Shown: piece by piece, positions 53,533-64,000 of the stretch
Numbering within the stretch: position 1 is the first letter of the stretch
How the letters are laid out: each line of letters starts with the position of its first letter
From: JBBQVS01 sp963792705
GTDB lineage: Bacteria; Chloroflexota; Ktedonobacteria; Ktedonobacterales; Ktedonobacteraceae
Assembly (NCBI GenBank): GCA_963792705.1
Contig: CAWBXD010000001.1
Span: 186,001-250,000, forward strand
Length of the DNA: 64,000 nt
Direction of reading: 5' to 3'
Translations under genes and position numbers: made by a program
The notes under the pieces: model-generated
Told to the model about the DNA's origin: nothing
The model's input: only the letters and a program-made list of their open reading frames with translations
Database searches by the model: none

Positions 53533-54708
53533 CTATTGGCCAATAACGGAAGACCAGTTTTGTGTTATTGTGTCCGAAGCCTTTGAGAGCAGAGACAGGT
53601 CGGTGACGAACTTGACATTCGCATACTGCTCTGCAGCAGGAAGCTTTGCCGAAAGCTCTGCAGGCACCTTGCCTGCATCTACCAACTTCTGATAGCGTGC
53701 CGGGTGTGCATACCCCTTCAAGAAGAACAACTGTCCTTCATCAGAAAAGATGTATTCAATCCACAGACGTGCGGCAAAAGGATCAGGTGCCGTCTTGTTG
53801 ACGATAGAGACGTAAGGGCCAGCAACCGAACCATCAGAAGGAATCACAACTTTGAGATTGGGCTTGCCATTGAGCAAATCTCGATAACCAAGTCCGGCGA
53901 AATCCCACATGATACCAATGGCAACTTCACCCTTGGTCATGTTGGCGAGGTTCGCACTGGCCGGAGTGAAATTGCCCTTTTGCTTTAACTGTTTGAAGAA
54001 GTCGATGCCCGGTTGAATGTCGTCGATGCTCCCACTCTGTGCAAGTGCTGCAGAGTAGACCCCGATGAAGGCAACATTCGACTGACGTGGATCACCGCCT
54101 ATGCCAACCTGGTTCTTGTAGTCGCCTGTGAGTAAATCTTTGAACGAGGTCGGCTCATTTTTCACAATATCCGTGTTAATAACGAATGCTTGTGTACCAT
54201 AGTACGCAGTACACCAGTTGCCAGCCGGGTCCTTGAGTGCATCGGGAATGTCAGCCCAATTCGCATGTTTGTATGGTGTGACAAGCCCTTGCTGCATCGC
54301 CTGAGGACCGAACTTAAAGCCGACCTCGCTGATATCACCGTGAGGGTGTGATTTCGACATTTTGAATACTTCGAGGTCCTTCGCGGAAGGAAGCTCTGCT
54401 TCGGCCTGATACTGCACTGGTACATATTTCGCGGCATAGCCTGCAAGAGTGTCTTTATGGTCAACCCATTCTGGCGCAATACTGATAGCTTGTAGCTTGC
54501 CTTCCTTCTTTGCATTCGTAATTAACGTCTGCATATCAATTGGGCCAGCCATGTTTACATTACTTCCTGTTGTGGTAGAAGAACTACCACACGCTTCTAA
54601 GAAAGATGCCAGCGCGAGCGAGGATACGCCGAGCGCGCTGGCTTGCTCAAGGAAACGACGACGACTACGAGGAGCGAACGCATTCCCAAATAGTTCCTGG
54701 TTACTCAT
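53533..54708 (-). CDS. Extracellular solute-binding protein, Tat-exported lipoprotein
   Basis: The 391-residue periplasmic-binding-type protein begins with a twin-arginine signal (SRRRFLEQASALGVSSLALASFL) followed by a lipobox Cys (EACGSS). The binding domain (GKLQAISIAPEWVDHKDTLAGYAAKY, TPYKHANWADIPDALKDPAGNWCTAYYGTQAFVIN) resembles the iron, thiamine and spermidine-type family (SBP_bac_6/8). ABC permease and ATPase genes are not adjacent, so the partner transporter must lie elsewhere. Confidence 0.85.
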   Translation of the reverse strand: MSNQELFGNAFAPRSRRRFLEQASALGVSSLALASFLEACGSSSTTTGSNVNMAGPIDMQTLITNAKKEGKLQAISIAPEWVDHKDTLAGYAAKYVPVQYQAEAELPSAKDLEVFKMSKSHPHGDISEVGFKFGPQAMQQGLVTPYKHANWADIPDALKDPAGNWCTAYYGTQAFVINTDIVKNEPTSFKDLLTGDYKNQVGIGGDPRQSNVAFIGVYSAALAQSGSIDDIQPGIDFFKQLKQKGNFTPASANLANMTKGEVAIGIMWDFAGLGYRDLLNGKPNLKVVIPSDGSVAGPYVSIVNKTAPDPFAARLWIEYIFSDEGQLFFLKGYAHPARYQKLVDAGKVPAELSAKLPAAEQYANVKFVTDLSLLSKASDTITQNWSSVIGQ

Positions 54709-54895
54709 GAATGAAGATACCTCCTATTGCCTTGATGGGTCACAGATGTGTTCATGTATGTATCTCAATGCGCGCAAAAAGCAGCACAGCAAAATATACA
54801 TTGTGACACTATGGACGCATGAACTGCGCGATACGTGTAACGATAGTAGGGCATATGGATAGAACAGAGAATGAAAAGGTGTCCCCGTATCACCA

Positions 54896-54924
54896 TTGAC
54901 AAGTAAATTACAATATGTTATATT
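54896..54924 (+). promoter_or_regulatory. Near-consensus sigma-70 promoter
   Basis: TTGACA at 54896-54901 and TATATT at 54919-54924 are 17 bases apart, so this is among the best promoters in the window. It would drive the small Gln-rich membrane protein gene. The rest of 54709-55112 is AT-rich with no supported gene apart from the stop-interrupted frame at 55077. Confidence 0.7.
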
Positions 54925-55112
54925 ATATATAGCCGAAGCAAATAAAATTGATACGACTTACATGATTAGCGTTTTAGTACATCATATTGGTACAAAAACA
55001 CACAACCAGGTATACTATACTGACGTAGTAATTAAGAGAAGAGAATCTTACCTGACCTTACAAGGAGAAAACCACAATGTGGTATTGATATAATAGACGT
55101 GGCCCACGAGGA

Positions 55113-55490
55113 ATGCGCTACTTCTGGTTCCTATTCATTCCTCTGTTCTTGTTTGCCGGACACGGTGGTCTGGGTGGCATCTTTCTATGGATAGCCGCTA
55201 TTATCATCTTGAACCTGATCGGTCGTGCTGTATTCTCTGCAATAGCATCTGGTTCAAACAAACAGAATCAGTGGTATCAGCCGCGTAACCAGCAGCCCTA
55301 CCAGCAAAATCAATATCAGCAGCCCTATCAATCGTATCAGCAAGGCTATCAGCAGCCATACTACCAACCACGCTCAGATGTCAATCAAGCGGTAGAACAG
55401 CAATATCAGGCTCCTCAGCAGCCGCAATATGATCAATACGAGCAGCCACAGGCTGAATATCCACAGGAAATGCCTCCGATGCAGCAATAA
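55113..55490 (+). CDS. Gln/Tyr/Pro-rich small membrane protein
   Basis: The 125-residue protein has two hydrophobic helices (4-16 and 20-48: FLFIPLFLFAGHGGLGGIFLWIAAIIILNLIGRAVFSAI). A ~75-residue tail is dominated by YQQ, QPY and PQ repeats and is probably disordered. The ATG has GAGGA immediately adjacent, which is too close for a normal ribosome site. A better site (AAGGAG) lies before an in-frame ATG at 55077 whose frame is broken by a TGA three codons later (MWY-stop-YNRRGPRG-MRYFW). Restart after the stop, or an early nonsense change, is possible. Confidence 0.65.
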   Translation: MRYFWFLFIPLFLFAGHGGLGGIFLWIAAIIILNLIGRAVFSAIASGSNKQNQWYQPRNQQPYQQNQYQQPYQSYQQGYQQPYYQPRSDVNQAVEQQYQAPQQPQYDQYEQPQAEYPQEMPPMQQ

Positions 55491-55500
55491 CGGTAGCATA

Positions 55501-55544
55501 AATAAAAAGTCAGGCTCATTACATAATGAGCCTGACTTTTTATT
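55501..55544. terminator. 21-bp perfect-stem bidirectional terminator
   Basis: AATAAAAAGTCAGGCTCATTA and its complement are nearly adjacent, with A and T runs at the ends. It lies between convergent genes. Confidence 0.8.
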
Positions 55545-55554
55545 TACAAGCAAA

Positions 55555-56619
55555 CTAAGGAATAACATTGACGTTTTTATCGAGTGCAAGTACAAAGCGT
55601 GCTAGCACATCTGAAATCTGGTCTATATCACGAAGAGAAACAACTTCCGAGCCGCTGTGCATATAGCGACACGGAATACTGACTAATCCTGTTGCCACAC
55701 CACTACCTGTCACCTGAATCATATCTGCGTCAGTATAGGTGCTCCCTGCTTGTACATCAAGTTGCCATGAGATGCCAGCTTCATCTGCCGCCTTTACAAG
55801 CATCTGATATACTCGTGGATTAACGTGTCCTCCTATTGTGATAACTGGTCCCCCGTTAATTCTTACATCGCCAATTTCACTTTTAGACGTTCCCGGATGA
55901 TCAGAAGTATAGGTAACATCAACCGCTATAGCAATCAACGGTGCTATGCTATGTGTACTTGTTTGTGCTCCTCGTGAGCCAACCTCTTCCTGAACTGCCG
56001 AAACAAAATAGACACCAACTTGAAGTCTCTCATGTTGCTCATAAATTCGGCGCATTGTCTCGATGAGCGTAAATATCCCTGCTTTGTCATCCAAGGCACG
56101 TGAAACCTGCAAATCACCACGTAATGTTTCAAGTTGCGCTGCACGTGTTGCAACACTCCCCAATGGTACAAGCTGTTGCGCCTCTTCCTTATTTGCAGCT
56201 CCAATGTCAATCCACATATCGGAAATTTTTGGCATCGTGTTTCGTTCATCACTACTCAATTGATGAATAGGCTTGCGTCCAATCACTCCCAGGATAGGAC
56301 CATTTGGTGTATGGATTTCAACACGGTTTCCAGGCAATGTAGAGGGATCAAAGCCTCCAATCGGCGCGAAATAAATAAATCCATCATTATCAATGTAGCG
56401 TACCAAGAAACCGAGTTCGTCACAATGTGCTGTTAACATCACATGGGGCTGTTCACTAGCATTGAGCGTGGCAATAACATTTCCATGTATATCTGTTCGT
56501 ACTTCATCGGTATATTGCTTGATCTCTTCTCTGATAACCTGCTGTACAGGTTGCTCAAATCCAGAGGGACTTGGGCTAGCAATCATGCGACGCAAAACGG
56601 AGATGCGTGCCTCGTCCAT
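55555..56619 (-). CDS. M42 family metallopeptidase (glutamyl/deblocking aminopeptidase-like)
   Basis: The 354-residue protein has the M42 features: ASPSPSGFEQPVQQVI, VMLTAHCDELGFLVRYID (metal-binding His and Asp), SRALDDKAGIFTLIETM (bridging Asp), VSAVQEEVGSRGAQTS (catalytic Glu pair), AVDVTYTSDHPG and CRYMHSGSEVVSLRDI (last metal His). It is a cytosolic co-catalytic metal aminopeptidase, usually forming dodecameric tetrahedra. ATG 56619, preceded by AAGGAG, is the start; the upstream extension of the frame is palindrome sequence. Confidence 0.92.
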   Translation of the reverse strand: MDEARISVLRRMIASPSPSGFEQPVQQVIREEIKQYTDEVRTDIHGNVIATLNASEQPHVMLTAHCDELGFLVRYIDNDGFIYFAPIGGFDPSTLPGNRVEIHTPNGPILGVIGRKPIHQLSSDERNTMPKISDMWIDIGAANKEEAQQLVPLGSVATRAAQLETLRGDLQVSRALDDKAGIFTLIETMRRIYEQHERLQVGVYFVSAVQEEVGSRGAQTSTHSIAPLIAIAVDVTYTSDHPGTSKSEIGDVRINGGPVITIGGHVNPRVYQMLVKAADEAGISWQLDVQAGSTYTDADMIQVTGSGVATGLVSIPCRYMHSGSEVVSLRDIDQISDVLARFVLALDKNVNVIP

Positions 56620-56643
56620 AGTGATTCTCCTTAATATAAATGA

Positions 56644-56714
56644 TATAGGGGTAGCACGTAGTGCCTTCTTCCCAGCTATCAAAAGGGAAGAAGGCACTAC
56701 GTGCTACCCCTATA
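56644..56714. repeat. 71-bp palindrome with 30-bp perfect arms
   Basis: TATAGGGGTAGCACGTAGTG... (56644-56673) and its exact complement (56685-56714) flank an 11-base loop. It lies between two genes on the same strand: after the NYN-domain gene and before the M42 peptidase gene. It may be a terminator or a third repeat type. Confidence 0.75.
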
Positions 56715-56723
56715 AGAGAATGT

Positions 56724-58106
56724 TTACCGCACAAACTGCTTGAGCACATCATCAACACCTGGATGCAGGCGGTTGAGGCGCAAATCTTCCGCACCTGTCG
56801 AGTCTGTTTGCACAAGCAAAATGCTTTGCTGTATACAGGTGTTCAGAAGTTCACGAGCTGACTCACGTGTGAGCCTCCCACGAAACCAATTCTTCGGATT
56901 CAACGGATCGCCAATGAAGTTTGAGACACCGATAATGGTACGCCATGACCAGTTTCGGTCGATGTAGTCGAGGAACTGCAAGAATTGCGGGTCTAGGACA
57001 TCCATCTGTGGTGATCCATAAGGTGCTTGCTGAGTCTGTATCCCCGATGAAGTGTTGTTCCCTGAGAAACTGATCGCGGGCATCGGCGTAGTGTTTCCTG
57101 TTGACGCATTTGGCGAAAAGGTTACACTATTAATACTTGGAAGTGTTCCAGTATTGCCTGACACACTCATAGGTCCTGTAGGTCCATTAGGCACCAATGG
57201 CACAAACTGATTGGCACTACTTATCAAATCTCGGCTGACGGTTCCTGGAATCCCAACAACAATAACAGTTTTATTAAGACGTAATTTTAGACGCGCGCTA
57301 ATGCGCGTAAAATCTTTATCGCCAGTCATTAGTACAAATGTAGAAATGGTAGGACGATCAAAAACAGTTTCGATAATATCCATCAACATATTTAAATCCA
57401 CTGTACTCTGAACAACAGTGCTTTGTACAACAGTACCATTGGTACTTGTATTGCCGTTGATGGCAGGCATATGACCAGTATTTCCTGTAGAAGGATATCC
57501 TAGAGGACCAGTATTGCTTTGACCAAGGGGTCCTGTCGGAGATTGACCATAGGAATTTTGGTAAGATAATGATTGTCTATATGATTCACGCTGTTGATAG
57601 TCAGGTGAACCAAAATTGTCTTCTGGAAGCGGCTCTTCGAGTGGTAGCAAAGCATCATCGAGACCATTTTGTAATGGAAGCACCGACTCTTGCTCTAAGG
57701 GCCATTCATTATTCCCTTGTGTGTTGATCGCAGGCAGAGGTCCAGAATTCCCTGTTACGCTGCTAGGCCACTGTCGTGGGTAAGGACCACCAGCACCCTG
57801 TTCAGCGATATAGGTAGGATTACCAAGAGCACCAGTATTTCCAGATGTATAATGAAAAGTTCCCATACGGATACGGTCACGCTGTTTAGCGGGACAATCC
57901 ACACGGTCTATCATCGCAGCAGTCAGGCTACCTTTGAATGGTTCCGGTTGACGGGACCAATCCGCATATGCGCGAGCAACCATAACCGTGCCATAGCGAC
58001 GGGCAACAGCGATAAGTTCCTGTGGGTCAGGCTCTCGCCGCTGAATATTTAGCATACTGTAACGTATGTTCTCAAAATCAATGAATAAAGCGATATCTTC
58101 GGGCAC
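56724..58106 (-). CDS. NYN/LabA-like domain protein with GNTG-PAIN repeats
   Basis: The 460-residue protein begins with the first half of a NYN (PIN-like RNase) domain: IALFIDFENIRYSMLNI, with the first acidic residues. A ~150-residue low-complexity insert follows, and then the second half (VDLNMLMDIIETVFDRPTISTFVLMTGDKDFTRISARLKLRLNKTVIVVG, with the catalytic Asp residues). Another Ser/Thr/Asn/Gly linker and a C-terminal ~90-residue winged-helix-like domain (LQFLDYIDRNWSWRTIIGVSNFIG) end the protein. The inserts repeat a GN-T/S-G-x-L/M-PAIN motif about five times. NYN domains cleave RNA, so a regulatory RNase is likely. Disordered repeats inside the fold are unusual. Confidence 0.8.
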   Translation of the reverse strand: MPEDIALFIDFENIRYSMLNIQRREPDPQELIAVARRYGTVMVARAYADWSRQPEPFKGSLTAAMIDRVDCPAKQRDRIRMGTFHYTSGNTGALGNPTYIAEQGAGGPYPRQWPSSVTGNSGPLPAINTQGNNEWPLEQESVLPLQNGLDDALLPLEEPLPEDNFGSPDYQQRESYRQSLSYQNSYGQSPTGPLGQSNTGPLGYPSTGNTGHMPAINGNTSTNGTVVQSTVVQSTVDLNMLMDIIETVFDRPTISTFVLMTGDKDFTRISARLKLRLNKTVIVVGIPGTVSRDLISSANQFVPLVPNGPTGPMSVSGNTGTLPSINSVTFSPNASTGNTTPMPAISFSGNNTSSGIQTQQAPYGSPQMDVLDPQFLQFLDYIDRNWSWRTIIGVSNFIGDPLNPKNWFRGRLTRESARELLNTCIQQSILLVQTDSTGAEDLRLNRLHPGVDDVLKQFVR

Positions 58107-58282
58107 AACCTTCTCCTCTCATGGGGAGAAACCGCGCAGACCAAGTTTTATGATTGTTCAGGTGCTGAACCACTTCCCTGTTATAACAATACTTCACACC
58201 AATTGTATAAAGTTGTCAAAGCGTACTAACATTGCTGCTAATACAAATAAAAAGTAGTTCTTTGTAGCTATGAGCATATCAT

Positions 58283-58298
58283 ACTTTATTAATAAAGT
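58283..58298. promoter_or_regulatory. 16-bp perfect palindrome in the NYN-hxlR intergenic region
   Basis: ACTTTATTAATAAAGT is symmetric and sits about 80 bp before the HxlR-type regulator start. It could be its own operator, since HxlR proteins bind as dimers. Confidence 0.4.
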
Positions 58299-58376
58299 CG
58301 AGGGTCTGTGCTTTACTTTGTGTAGCTACTATGGTATATTTTATAGTTGAGAAAAACATGCAAGAAGGTAGAAACG

Positions 58377-58712
58377 ATGGAGCTTACACAATCAAATTAT
58401 CTCTCCAATGACATTTGTCCCGTTGCACGCACTGCTGAAATCATCAGTGGGAAATGGACACTTCTCATTATCCGCGATTTAACCGTTGGTGTCAAACGTT
58501 TTCATCAGCTTGAGCGTTCTTTGCATGGCATCAGTCCTAAAACGCTATCAGAACGACTGCATACCCTTGAAGATGAAGGGGTGATCATTCGAGAAACATT
58601 TGCGGAAGTGCCGCCACGCGTCGAATACTCTCTCACTGAGAAAGGCCAGGATTTGCTCGCTGTTATCGAGAGTATGCGTATTTATGGGAAACGTTGGTTA
58701 TGCAACGAATAA
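58377..58712 (+). CDS. HxlR family transcriptional regulator
   Basis: The 111-residue winged-helix protein shows the HxlR pattern: CPVARTAEIISGKWTLLIIRDLTVGVKRFHQLERSLHGISPKTLSERLHTLEDEGVI and PPRVEYSLTEKGQDLLAVI, with the conserved N-terminal Cys. It probably senses oxidants or aldehydes. The ATG at 58377 has AGAAGG upstream. No obvious target gene is adjacent apart from the divergent NYN gene. Confidence 0.92.
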   Translation: MELTQSNYLSNDICPVARTAEIISGKWTLLIIRDLTVGVKRFHQLERSLHGISPKTLSERLHTLEDEGVIIRETFAEVPPRVEYSLTEKGQDLLAVIESMRIYGKRWLCNE

Positions 58713-58764
58713 ACCTACAAATTAGTCTTCCCCTCGATCTGCCGTTTCCATCCCTCTTATGAGA

Positions 58765-58797
58765 GAAGAACCGGGGAACAATACTCTCCGGTTCTTC
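58765..58797 (+). terminator. Terminator after hxlR
   Basis: GAAGAACCGG and CCGGTTCTTC form a 10-bp stem 50 bp after the stop; the trailing T run is weak. Confidence 0.45.
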
Positions 58798-58828
58798 CAC
58801 ACTTGCTTATAAGCAATAGCATATTGTA

Positions 58829-59119
58829 TTAACGCGTAGCACCAACTAACTCACGCTTGTGGGCGGCGAGGAAGCGATGGAGAACACCATCATCTTTTAC
58901 TATACTAATCTTTTCTACGCTGTTTTCAGTGCTATTTACAAGATCATATAAACTAGCGATGTCATAATGTCCTTGGACCTGAAGTTGGCCTTCACTATCA
59001 AAACCCTCGACGAAAAGGCCGTCCTCTTCCTCGCGGATCGCAAAGCTCTTTACGCCAAGCTGATCCAGTACTTGACCGACTGCATGCAAAATGTTTGCAT
59101 AATTAAACGTGGCCGGCAT
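58829..59119 (-). CDS. Hypothetical 96-residue protein
   Basis: This small protein begins PATFNYANILHAVGQVLDQLGVKSFAIREEEDGLFVEGF and has alternating alpha and beta character with charged ends. No family is recognised. GGGAGGGAAT precedes the ATG, a good ribosome site, so it is probably real. Confidence 0.6.
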   Translation of the reverse strand: MPATFNYANILHAVGQVLDQLGVKSFAIREEEDGLFVEGFDSEGQLQVQGHYDIASLYDLVNSTENSVEKISIVKDDGVLHRFLAAHKRELVGATR

Positions 59120-59266
59120 TGATTCCCTCCCTAAATGGCTGGAGTTTCTTTCTTGTTACTAGTAGACTACACTGTCAAACTGCAACACACCAATTCGAGG
59201 TAGGTAGTTTGTCAGCCTCATGCTACACTTTGACAATTTTATCATACCGTTCCGTAAACGTCAAGG

Positions 59267-60280
59267 TCATCGCTTGTTGCTCATTCCATTCGCAGAACCG
59301 TTAACACCTGCTAATACTCCTGGCGTAGATGCCCAAGGATCTCGCACTGTGGCTGTTGGACCAGTATCTTTGCCTGTTGAGCTAAGTATTTCGATGGCCT
59401 TCAAACGCCAGAAACGCGCACTTGCTGGACGTTTCAATGAAAGATACTCTGCCAACGTTTCGTCTGTCATATCGGGGTTAGCACGTAGTGCCTCAATCGT
59501 CATTTGTAATTTATCGGGATTGCCTTCGTTTCCTACTGTCACTAACGTAGGATTAGAGCCGTTCATGTTGTCGGTAGTATCTTTCTCTATTGTAACAAAT
59601 TGTCCCGTAATTGCCCTCGACTTTGATGTATCGCTTTGCTTGTCCTCTGTATTGCTTGTTAGCGTTTCTGTAGACGTATGACGGTCGTTCATATTCTGAT
59701 TAATCGATGTGAGCAGATTGGCAGGATTAATACGAGAACCGCTAGCGAGAGCACGGCGAAGCGTTGACATTGGTAAGCTTGTCTGTTTCGCTAGCTCGCT
59801 TAGTGCTGTGAGCTGCTGCGATACCGTCTGTTTATCCTCAGAAGCAGTCTCTGTGATCGTTTCAGCCATCATTGTATAAACAATACCAAGAAGTGGGAAT
59901 GCGCTCGCCATAAACGGAAAAACATTTATAAGCCAGGGTGCGGCACTCTCCGCCGAGCTAAGCATTAATGTACTGTGAAACTGTTTCGCATATGCCCAGT
60001 TCACGGCCCAGGAGAACACCGTACACATAACAATAAGCAACCAATGCTGCCATACAGCCTTTGCGGTACGGTAGCGACGATATCTCTGAAACGCAGTCCA
60101 GGACAAAAGGTAGACGGTCACATCAATGCTGATTGCTATTGCATAACTAACAGCCCACCACCAAACACCTTCCGGTCCCTGCGATGGCTCGAATGAGGCA
60201 AAGAAATAGGCTACATGCGGAATTGATGCCGCTAGGAATACTCCAAACGCTATCCAGAAAAAATATTTCATGTCAGACAA
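59267..60280 (-). CDS. Four-helix membrane protein with cytoplasmic C-terminal region
   Basis: The 337-residue protein has four hydrophobic helices in the first 165 residues (YFFWIAFGVFLAASIPHVAYFF, WWWAVSYAIAISIDVTVYLL, HWLLIVMCTVFSWAVNWAYA, WLINVFPFMASAFPLLGIVYTM). A Ser/Thr/Asn-rich cytoplasmic region of about 130 residues follows. The terminal part (LQMTIEALRANPDMTDETLAEYLSLKRPASARFWRLKAIEIL) looks like a helix-turn-helix as in plasmid or mobile-element spacer proteins. Function unknown. Confidence 0.65.
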   Translation of the reverse strand: MSDMKYFFWIAFGVFLAASIPHVAYFFASFEPSQGPEGVWWWAVSYAIAISIDVTVYLLSWTAFQRYRRYRTAKAVWQHWLLIVMCTVFSWAVNWAYAKQFHSTLMLSSAESAAPWLINVFPFMASAFPLLGIVYTMMAETITETASEDKQTVSQQLTALSELAKQTSLPMSTLRRALASGSRINPANLLTSINQNMNDRHTSTETLTSNTEDKQSDTSKSRAITGQFVTIEKDTTDNMNGSNPTLVTVGNEGNPDKLQMTIEALRANPDMTDETLAEYLSLKRPASARFWRLKAIEILSSTGKDTGPTATVRDPWASTPGVLAGVNGSANGMSNKR

Positions 60281-60718
60281 TTCCCCTTCAAAATATTGAA
60301 TGAACCTGCATATTTATACATACATAGAAAAGGGTAGCTTCTATAGTGATAGGCGTCAATACTTCGTAGTACCTTTGGCTGTTTTTCATACCTGAACATG
60401 AAGTTGCTGTAAGAGACACGTTTAGCCTGCAAAAACTTCTAAATCGAATTTTTTCAATTTTATAAAATTCATCTGAAAAAGTGTTGACAACGTATCTGAA
60501 ATATGGCATATTATGCAGGCACCGCAAAACGGTGCTGAGAAACGCACACTAACAACTGAAGATACATAACTACTTCAATTTTGTCGAATGTAACTGTTTA
60601 GACGGCAAGAGTTGAAGCAGAGGATAGCGAAAAATATAGTATTTGCTCCGCAAGGAGTGAATGCGATCACATGCACATCATCGAATGACCCGTCTCTAAC
60701 AAGAGACGATTGTATTAA
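60281..60718 (+). promoter_or_regulatory. 23S rRNA promoter and leader
   Basis: TTGACA at 60484-60489 is followed by CATATT at 60507-60512 (17-base spacing) or TATTAT at 60509-60514. Transcription would begin near 60520, giving a ~200-base leader with a small hairpin (CGTCTCTAACAAGAGACG at about 60691-60708). No 16S or tRNA gene is found in this spacer; the gene before it is on the opposite strand. Confidence 0.65.
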
Positions 60719-63690
<2,972 letters not shown>

Positions 63691-63811
63691 CATTATAAGT
63701 ATCGTATACACGGGTTACTCGATGCATGTGCATGTTCCTCTGCTTCGTACTCTTGCAGTACAACAGGGCGTTCGGCAAAATTGAGGTAGTTATGATCTTT
63801 AGCGGTATGCT

Positions 63812-63862
63812 AAACAAAGAAATGGGAGAGCAATCTTAAGTTGCTCTCCCATTTCTTTGTTT
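63812..63862. terminator. 22-bp perfect-stem bidirectional terminator
   Basis: AAACAAAGAAATGGGAGAGC... (63812-63833) and its exact complement (63841-63862) flank a 7-base loop. It ends the 23S transcript and the convergent permease gene. Confidence 0.8.
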
Positions 63863-63885
63863 CTTTTCCTCATTTATTAGCTTGC

Positions 63886-64000
63886 TTATTGATATCGTAG
63901 TGCCTCCGCAGGTGTAATCTTCCCCGCCTGCCACGAAGGAAGGATGGCACCTAGGAAAGATGCAAGCAGTGCTACACCTACAATTATACCAAGTTGATCC
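63886..64000 (-). CDS. FtsX/MacB-like ABC permease, C-terminal end only
   Basis: The last 37 codons on the minus strand read DQLGIIVGVALLASFLGAIL then PSWQAGKITPAEALRYQ before a TAA at 63886-63888. This is the typical end of FtsX-like permeases (MacB/LolC type): a final membrane helix, then P-x-W-x-A-x-K-x-P-x-E-AL-R. The rest lies outside the window, so the partner ATPase and substrate are unknown. Confidence 0.75.
   Translation of the reverse strand, partial: DQLGIIVGVALLASFLGAILPSWQAGKITPAEALRYQ

Noticed and set aside
54162..54515. Open frame on the same strand inside the solute-binding protein gene
   Set aside because: Out-of-frame shadow with composition unlike a protein and no ribosome site.
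56620..56697. N-terminal extension of the M42 peptidase
   Set aside because: The extension is the translation of the 56644-56714 palindrome; ATG 56619 has AAGGAG upstream.
63691..63811. Possible 5S rRNA after 23S
   Set aside because: No 5S-like conserved blocks or closing stem could be found in the 120 bases before the terminator.

Overview
The window looks like a chromosomal segment of moderate GC from a filamentous, spore-forming Chloroflexota bacterium of the Ktedonobacteria type. This is inferred from three things: a complete LysW-dependent alpha-aminoadipate (AAA) lysine operon, a 23S rRNA gene that stands alone with its own promoter, and many long intergenic palindromes. No phage, plasmid, transposase or CRISPR locus was seen; it reads as core genome peppered with small palindromic repeats.

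Layout. 1-616: partial YsnF/AvaK-type stress protein. 796-5095: divergent secreted glycoside hydrolases (GH99-like lipoprotein and GH5 with four C-terminal repeats). 5174-6993: DrrAB-like ABC exporter. 7225-7983: DUF3105 membrane protein. 7984-9210: two palindromic elements, a near-consensus promoter and two consecutive T-box riboswitches. 9211-18875: lysW-lysX-lysY-lysZ-lysJ::lysK-lysS-lysT-lysU-homoisocitrate dehydrogenase, covering 2-oxoglutarate to lysine except the 2-oxoadipate aminotransferase (LysN). 18876-29180: accessory metabolism (cyclase-family hydrolase, quinone reductase, ilvD, GNAT, MBL hydrolase), two decayed genes, and an mntR-mntH manganese operon. 29356-36921: Zymomonas-type pyruvate decarboxylase, SDR, two cyclophilins, a zinc alcohol dehydrogenase, an NTF2-like protein and a channel-like membrane protein. 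37231-52161: signal peptidase I, glycan and envelope genes (GT39-like, GT2-GT4 fusion, flippase, GT4, LPG-synthase-like membrane protein), an ECF sigma factor, an AI-2E family transporter and tRNA-Gln. 52273-60280: lipoproteins, Tat-exported solute-binding protein, M42 peptidase, NYN-domain protein, HxlR regulator, hypothetical proteins. 60719-63690: 23S rRNA, followed by the 3' end of an FtsX/MacB-like permease.

The most unusual theme is a palindromic repeat family (core about 69 bp, arms reading GTAGGGACCGATT..CGCGTCCT) found between genes and also inside reading frames. It supplies the C-terminal tail of LysZ and an internal segment of the GT39-like protein. A second, unrelated palindrome encodes the linker that joins LysJ to LysK in one polypeptide. 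This resembles in principle the Rickettsia palindromic elements, which also insert in frame into protein genes. The second notable feature is the tandem T-box leader of the lysine operon, whose two specifier loops appear to read the two lysine codons, AAA and AAG.
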